Positions 6,147 through 7,379 of a stretch of DNA of 7,379 bases are shown here, piece by piece (the first letter of the stretch is position 1; every line of letters starts with the position of its first letter). The notes below the pieces were generated by a model, which searched no databases, was not told the origin of the DNA, and saw only the letters and a program-made list of their open reading frames with translations. The DNA is from an uncultured Bacteroidales bacterium (GTDB lineage Bacteria > Bacteroidota > Bacteroidia > Bacteroidales > F082), in assembly GCA_937926515.1 (NCBI GenBank), contig CALAZZ010000178.1, forward strand, positions 1-7,379. Reading direction: 5' to 3'. The translations under genes were made by a program, and so were the position numbers.

Positions 6147-6712
6147 AGTTCAGCTTCAAGTTCAGCAATTTTAGCCTTTAGCAGTTCAATTTCAGCCTTC
6201 ACCACTTCAGGATCGCGCTTTTTTTTCGAGTGCTTCACTTCGCACCAGCCTTCTTCTATTGCTTTTTTCACATCAGGAAGATCGAGCGAAGGAACAGGGA
6301 AGTTATGAATTTCAAACGTGGCGTTATCTACATCAGTGAGCCAGTTTTTAACCGAACCACCTGAATCATAGCTACCCGAAATAAACACTATATCATCACC
6401 AAGCCTTGCGCCCGAATCGCGACCAAATGCCCGTGCAATGGTGCGTCCAAATAAAATTACAGGACCGCCGAATTGATTACCTGAAAAGTCTTTAACAAGC
6501 AGTGTACAATTTTCAAAAGGAATTTCGCCTGTTGTTCCAAAATACTGCATCATTGCCTCGCGCACGTAGTCTATGATCGAATCATCAAACCACCAGGCAC
6601 CGGCTTTGAAGCTGCCGCGAAGGTTGCGGCAACGCTGAACAAACTCAGCGTTGTAAGGTGTTACTACTTTTACCTTATCATCTACTATCGTAAGTTGAAT
6701 TGATTGTGACAT
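6143..6712 (-). CDS. HARP-like domain protein with C-terminal coiled coil, 189 aa
   Basis: Residues about 12-58 (VKVVTPYNAEFVQRCRNL, then FKAGAWWFDDSIIDYVREAM) resemble the HARP/HepA-related repeat of SMARCAL1-type annealing helicases: a short strand, PYxxEFV helix, a lysine before a WWF core, and a second helix. The similarity is recognised by pattern and needs a profile search. A middle region (65-140) contains a possible beta-rich fold, including VILFGRTIARAFGRDSGARL (85-104). Residues 142-160 carry SLDLPDVKKAIEEGWCEVK, and 167-189 form a heptad-like coiled coil (VVKAEIELLKAKIAELEAEL). The start MSQSIQ at 6712 was chosen over an upstream ATG at 6766 because it is preceded by AGGAGG at the right distance. 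Overlap with the SNF2 gene and the HARP context suggest it is a separate DNA-junction-binding subunit for that ATPase. Alternatives: a phage protein of unrelated function with a chance WWF core. Confidence 0.82.
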   Translation of the reverse strand: MSQSIQLTIVDDKVKVVTPYNAEFVQRCRNLRGSFKAGAWWFDDSIIDYVREAMMQYFGTTGEIPFENCTLLVKDFSGNQFGGPVILFGRTIARAFGRDSGARLGDDIVFISGSYDSGGSVKNWLTDVDNATFEIHNFPVPSLDLPDVKKAIEEGWCEVKHSKKKRDPEVVKAEIELLKAKIAELEAEL

Positions 6713-6722
6713 GACTATTTCC
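6713..6722 (-). promoter_or_regulatory. Strong Shine-Dalgarno (AGGAGG) for the HARP-like gene
   Basis: On the minus strand AGGAGGAAATAGTCATG places a perfect anti-16S match eight bases before the ATG at 6712. The AGGAGG is also the two arginine codons just before the final lysine of the 87-aa gene. It decides the start of the 189-aa protein and is the only strong Shine-Dalgarno in the operon, where other starts are preceded by A/T-rich sequence. Confidence 0.8.
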
Positions 6723-6978
6723 TCCTGTTTTTTTGTGAATAATACTTTTCGTAAATGGTTTGGCATGCGCTACCGGCATCGTAAACCGGGTAATGTTGAA
6801 AACCTTCGCAACCAGGAAGAAAACATACTATTTCATCATCACCTTCCGGATGTTCATGTTTTATAATCCTTATTGACCCAATTTCCTGTTTACCAAAAAA
6901 CACTTCAAGGTCACTGTTAATACTGAAATCGCCTTCGCGATAATTTTTCAAATCGTTGTGTTCAATTTTTTTGTTCAT
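6715..6978 (-). CDS. Hypothetical protein, 87 aa
   Basis: The family is not recognised. A small acidic protein with a short charged N-terminus (MNKKIEHNDLKNY), a beta-like stretch (INSDLEVFFGKQEIGSIRIIKH, residues 20-41), an acidic loop (HPEGDDEIV), a Cys pair in CFLPGCEG (52-59), and a C-terminal helix (ACQTIYEKYYSQKNRRK, 71-87). The two cysteines plus C72 are not arranged like a zinc finger. The gene sits 12 bp after the stop of the first operon gene, without a Shine-Dalgarno. Its own last codons (AGG AGG AAA TAG) supply the ribosome-binding site for the HARP-like gene, so its reading frame and its neighbour's translation start are interlocked. Function unknown. Confidence 0.72.
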   Translation of the reverse strand: MNKKIEHNDLKNYREGDFSINSDLEVFFGKQEIGSIRIIKHEHPEGDDEIVCFLPGCEGFQHYPVYDAGSACQTIYEKYYSQKNRRK

Positions 6979-6990
6979 TGTAGTATTTTT

Positions 6991-7227
6991 TTATCGGTTA
7001 AACCACTTTACTTTTTTGCTTGAGTACTGCAACTTACAATCCTCCTTTTCAAGGATGAAAGCGGCAATCCAGACAGCTTCTGATTTTTGCACCTCAAAAT
7101 CATTTCCGAAAACCATCGATTTAGGAATGAATGCCTCTGATCCATCATAAGCAACAGCTTTGTAAGATTTTTCAGAGATGCTCTTTAGTTCGGCGAGCCT
7201 GACCGAGTAACATTTAATTTTTGACAT
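6991..7227 (-). CDS. Small hypothetical protein, 78 aa, first gene of the operon
   Basis: No named family is claimed. The pattern is a small beta-rich protein: a basic opening (MSKIKCYSVRLAELKSI), then SYKAVAYDGSEAFIPKSMVF (residues 21-40), then EAVWIAAFILEKEDC (50-64) and a basic C-terminus (YSSKKVKWFNR). The FIPKS/WIAAFILEK style is common among small proteins near DNA-processing genes of phages and mobile elements, from general impression. The ATG follows the promoter with an estimated leader of only about 20 nt and no Shine-Dalgarno, as is usual in Bacteroidota. Being first behind a repressible promoter, it should be the most strongly expressed gene of the operon. Function unknown. Confidence 0.75.
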   Translation of the reverse strand: MSKIKCYSVRLAELKSISEKSYKAVAYDGSEAFIPKSMVFGNDFEVQKSEAVWIAAFILEKEDCKLQYSSKKVKWFNR

Positions 7228-7253
7228 AGCATATTAGATATTGATTAATAAAG

Positions 7254-7285
7254 CAAATGTACTAAAATTAGTACATATAAAGCAA
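7254..7285 (-). promoter_or_regulatory. Bacteroidota-type promoter of the leftward operon
   Basis: On the minus strand the -7 element TACATTTG (7254-7261) is an exact match to the Bacteroidota consensus TAnnTTTG, and TTG of the -33 element (TTTG consensus; here CTTG) is at 7283-7285, with 21 nt between them. The expected transcription start is near 7247-7249, giving a leader of about 20 nt before the first gene. It is the only visible promoter for the eleven genes down to 272. Confidence 0.75.
7257..7276. promoter_or_regulatory. Palindromic operator candidate over the operon promoter
   Basis: ATGTACTAA-AA-TTAGTACAT is a perfect inverted repeat with 9-bp arms and a 2-bp centre. It covers part of the -7 box and most of the spacer up to the -33 element, the classical position for a repressor site that blocks RNA polymerase. 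The symmetry and size suit a homodimeric HTH protein. The 63-aa XRE protein at the end of the same operon is one candidate, and a regulator right of the window is another. Confidence 0.65.
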
Positions 7286-7296
7286 GTTTTTTTGAC

Positions 7297-7328
7297 AAAA
7301 AAAAAGACGGTTTTTTTTAACCGTCTTT
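7297..7328 (-). terminator. Intrinsic terminator of the gene to the right
   Basis: A 10-bp perfect stem (AAAGACGGTT paired with AACCGTCTTT, 7303-7312 and 7319-7328) with a six-base loop is followed on the minus strand by an uninterrupted run of T (7297-7304). It should end leftward transcription coming from beyond 7379, isolating the operon promoter just downstream. On the plus strand the trailing T run is short, so termination there would be weak. Confidence 0.85.
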
Positions 7329-7349
7329 AAAAACCTGCTAAACAAATTT

Positions 7350-7379
7350 TTAGATCTCTACGTATTTTTGATTATCCCT
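7350..7379 (-). CDS. C-terminal end of a leftward gene cut by the window edge
   Basis: One minus-strand frame is open from the window edge and ends in RDNQKYVEI followed by TAA; the other two frames hit stops sooner. The stop lies about 22 bp before the terminator hairpin, the expected spacing for the last gene of an upstream transcription unit. Ten codons are too few to identify the protein. Confidence 0.4.
   Translation of the reverse strand, partial: RDNQKYVEI

Noticed and set aside
7363..7370. TATTTTTG on the plus strand, a match to the Bacteroidota -7 box
   Set aside because: No TTG/TTTG lies at the expected -33 distance, and the site falls in what looks like the end of a leftward coding region.

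Overview
The window looks like accessory DNA, most likely a (pro)phage early region or a related mobile element, from a member of the Bacteroidota. The reasons are a Bacteroidota-type promoter (TTG, 21 nt, TACATTTG) ahead of the main operon, A/T-rich translation starts mostly without a Shine-Dalgarno sequence, moderate GC (around 40% by eye), about 97% coding density, and many small overlapping orphan genes on one strand. No integrase, structural phage gene, tRNA, rRNA, CRISPR array or insertion sequence is visible, so the phage assignment is inference.

Layout, right to left. A fragment of a leftward gene ends near 7350 and is followed by a strong intrinsic terminator (7297-7328). A new leftward promoter (7254-7285) follows, with a perfect 9+9 bp palindrome (7257-7276) lying between its two elements and overlapping the -7 box. 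From there eleven minus-strand genes run without a break to position 272: two small orphan proteins (78 and 87 aa); a 189-aa protein with a HARP-like N-terminus and a C-terminal coiled coil; a 548-aa SNF2-family ATPase; a 216-aa beta-class DNA methyltransferase with DPPW; a 190-aa methyltransferase-like protein with EPAW in place of DPPW; a 252-aa protein of unknown family; a 358-aa PAPS-reductase-like PP-loop ATPase (IbrA/DUF3440 type); a 165-aa ParB-like protein (IbrB type); a 172-aa unknown; and a 63-aa XRE-type HTH protein. Neighbours overlap by 4 to 20 bp or are 1 to 26 bp apart, which indicates one transcription unit. At the left end a small plus-strand gene (39-275) runs convergently into the HTH gene, and the two stop codons share a TTAA.

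Working together (inference): the HARP-like protein and SNF2 ATPase look like a two-subunit DNA translocase or annealing helicase. The two methyltransferase-like proteins resemble a catalytic/non-catalytic pair, as in METTL3 (DPPW) and METTL14 (EPPL). The PP-loop ATPase and ParB-like protein form the known IbrA-IbrB pairing. The block from 1010 to 4516 is a candidate DNA-modification or nucleotide-chemistry cassette, with the 252-aa orphan as its least understood part. The HTH protein at the operon end, or an unseen regulator to the right, could bind the palindromic operator.
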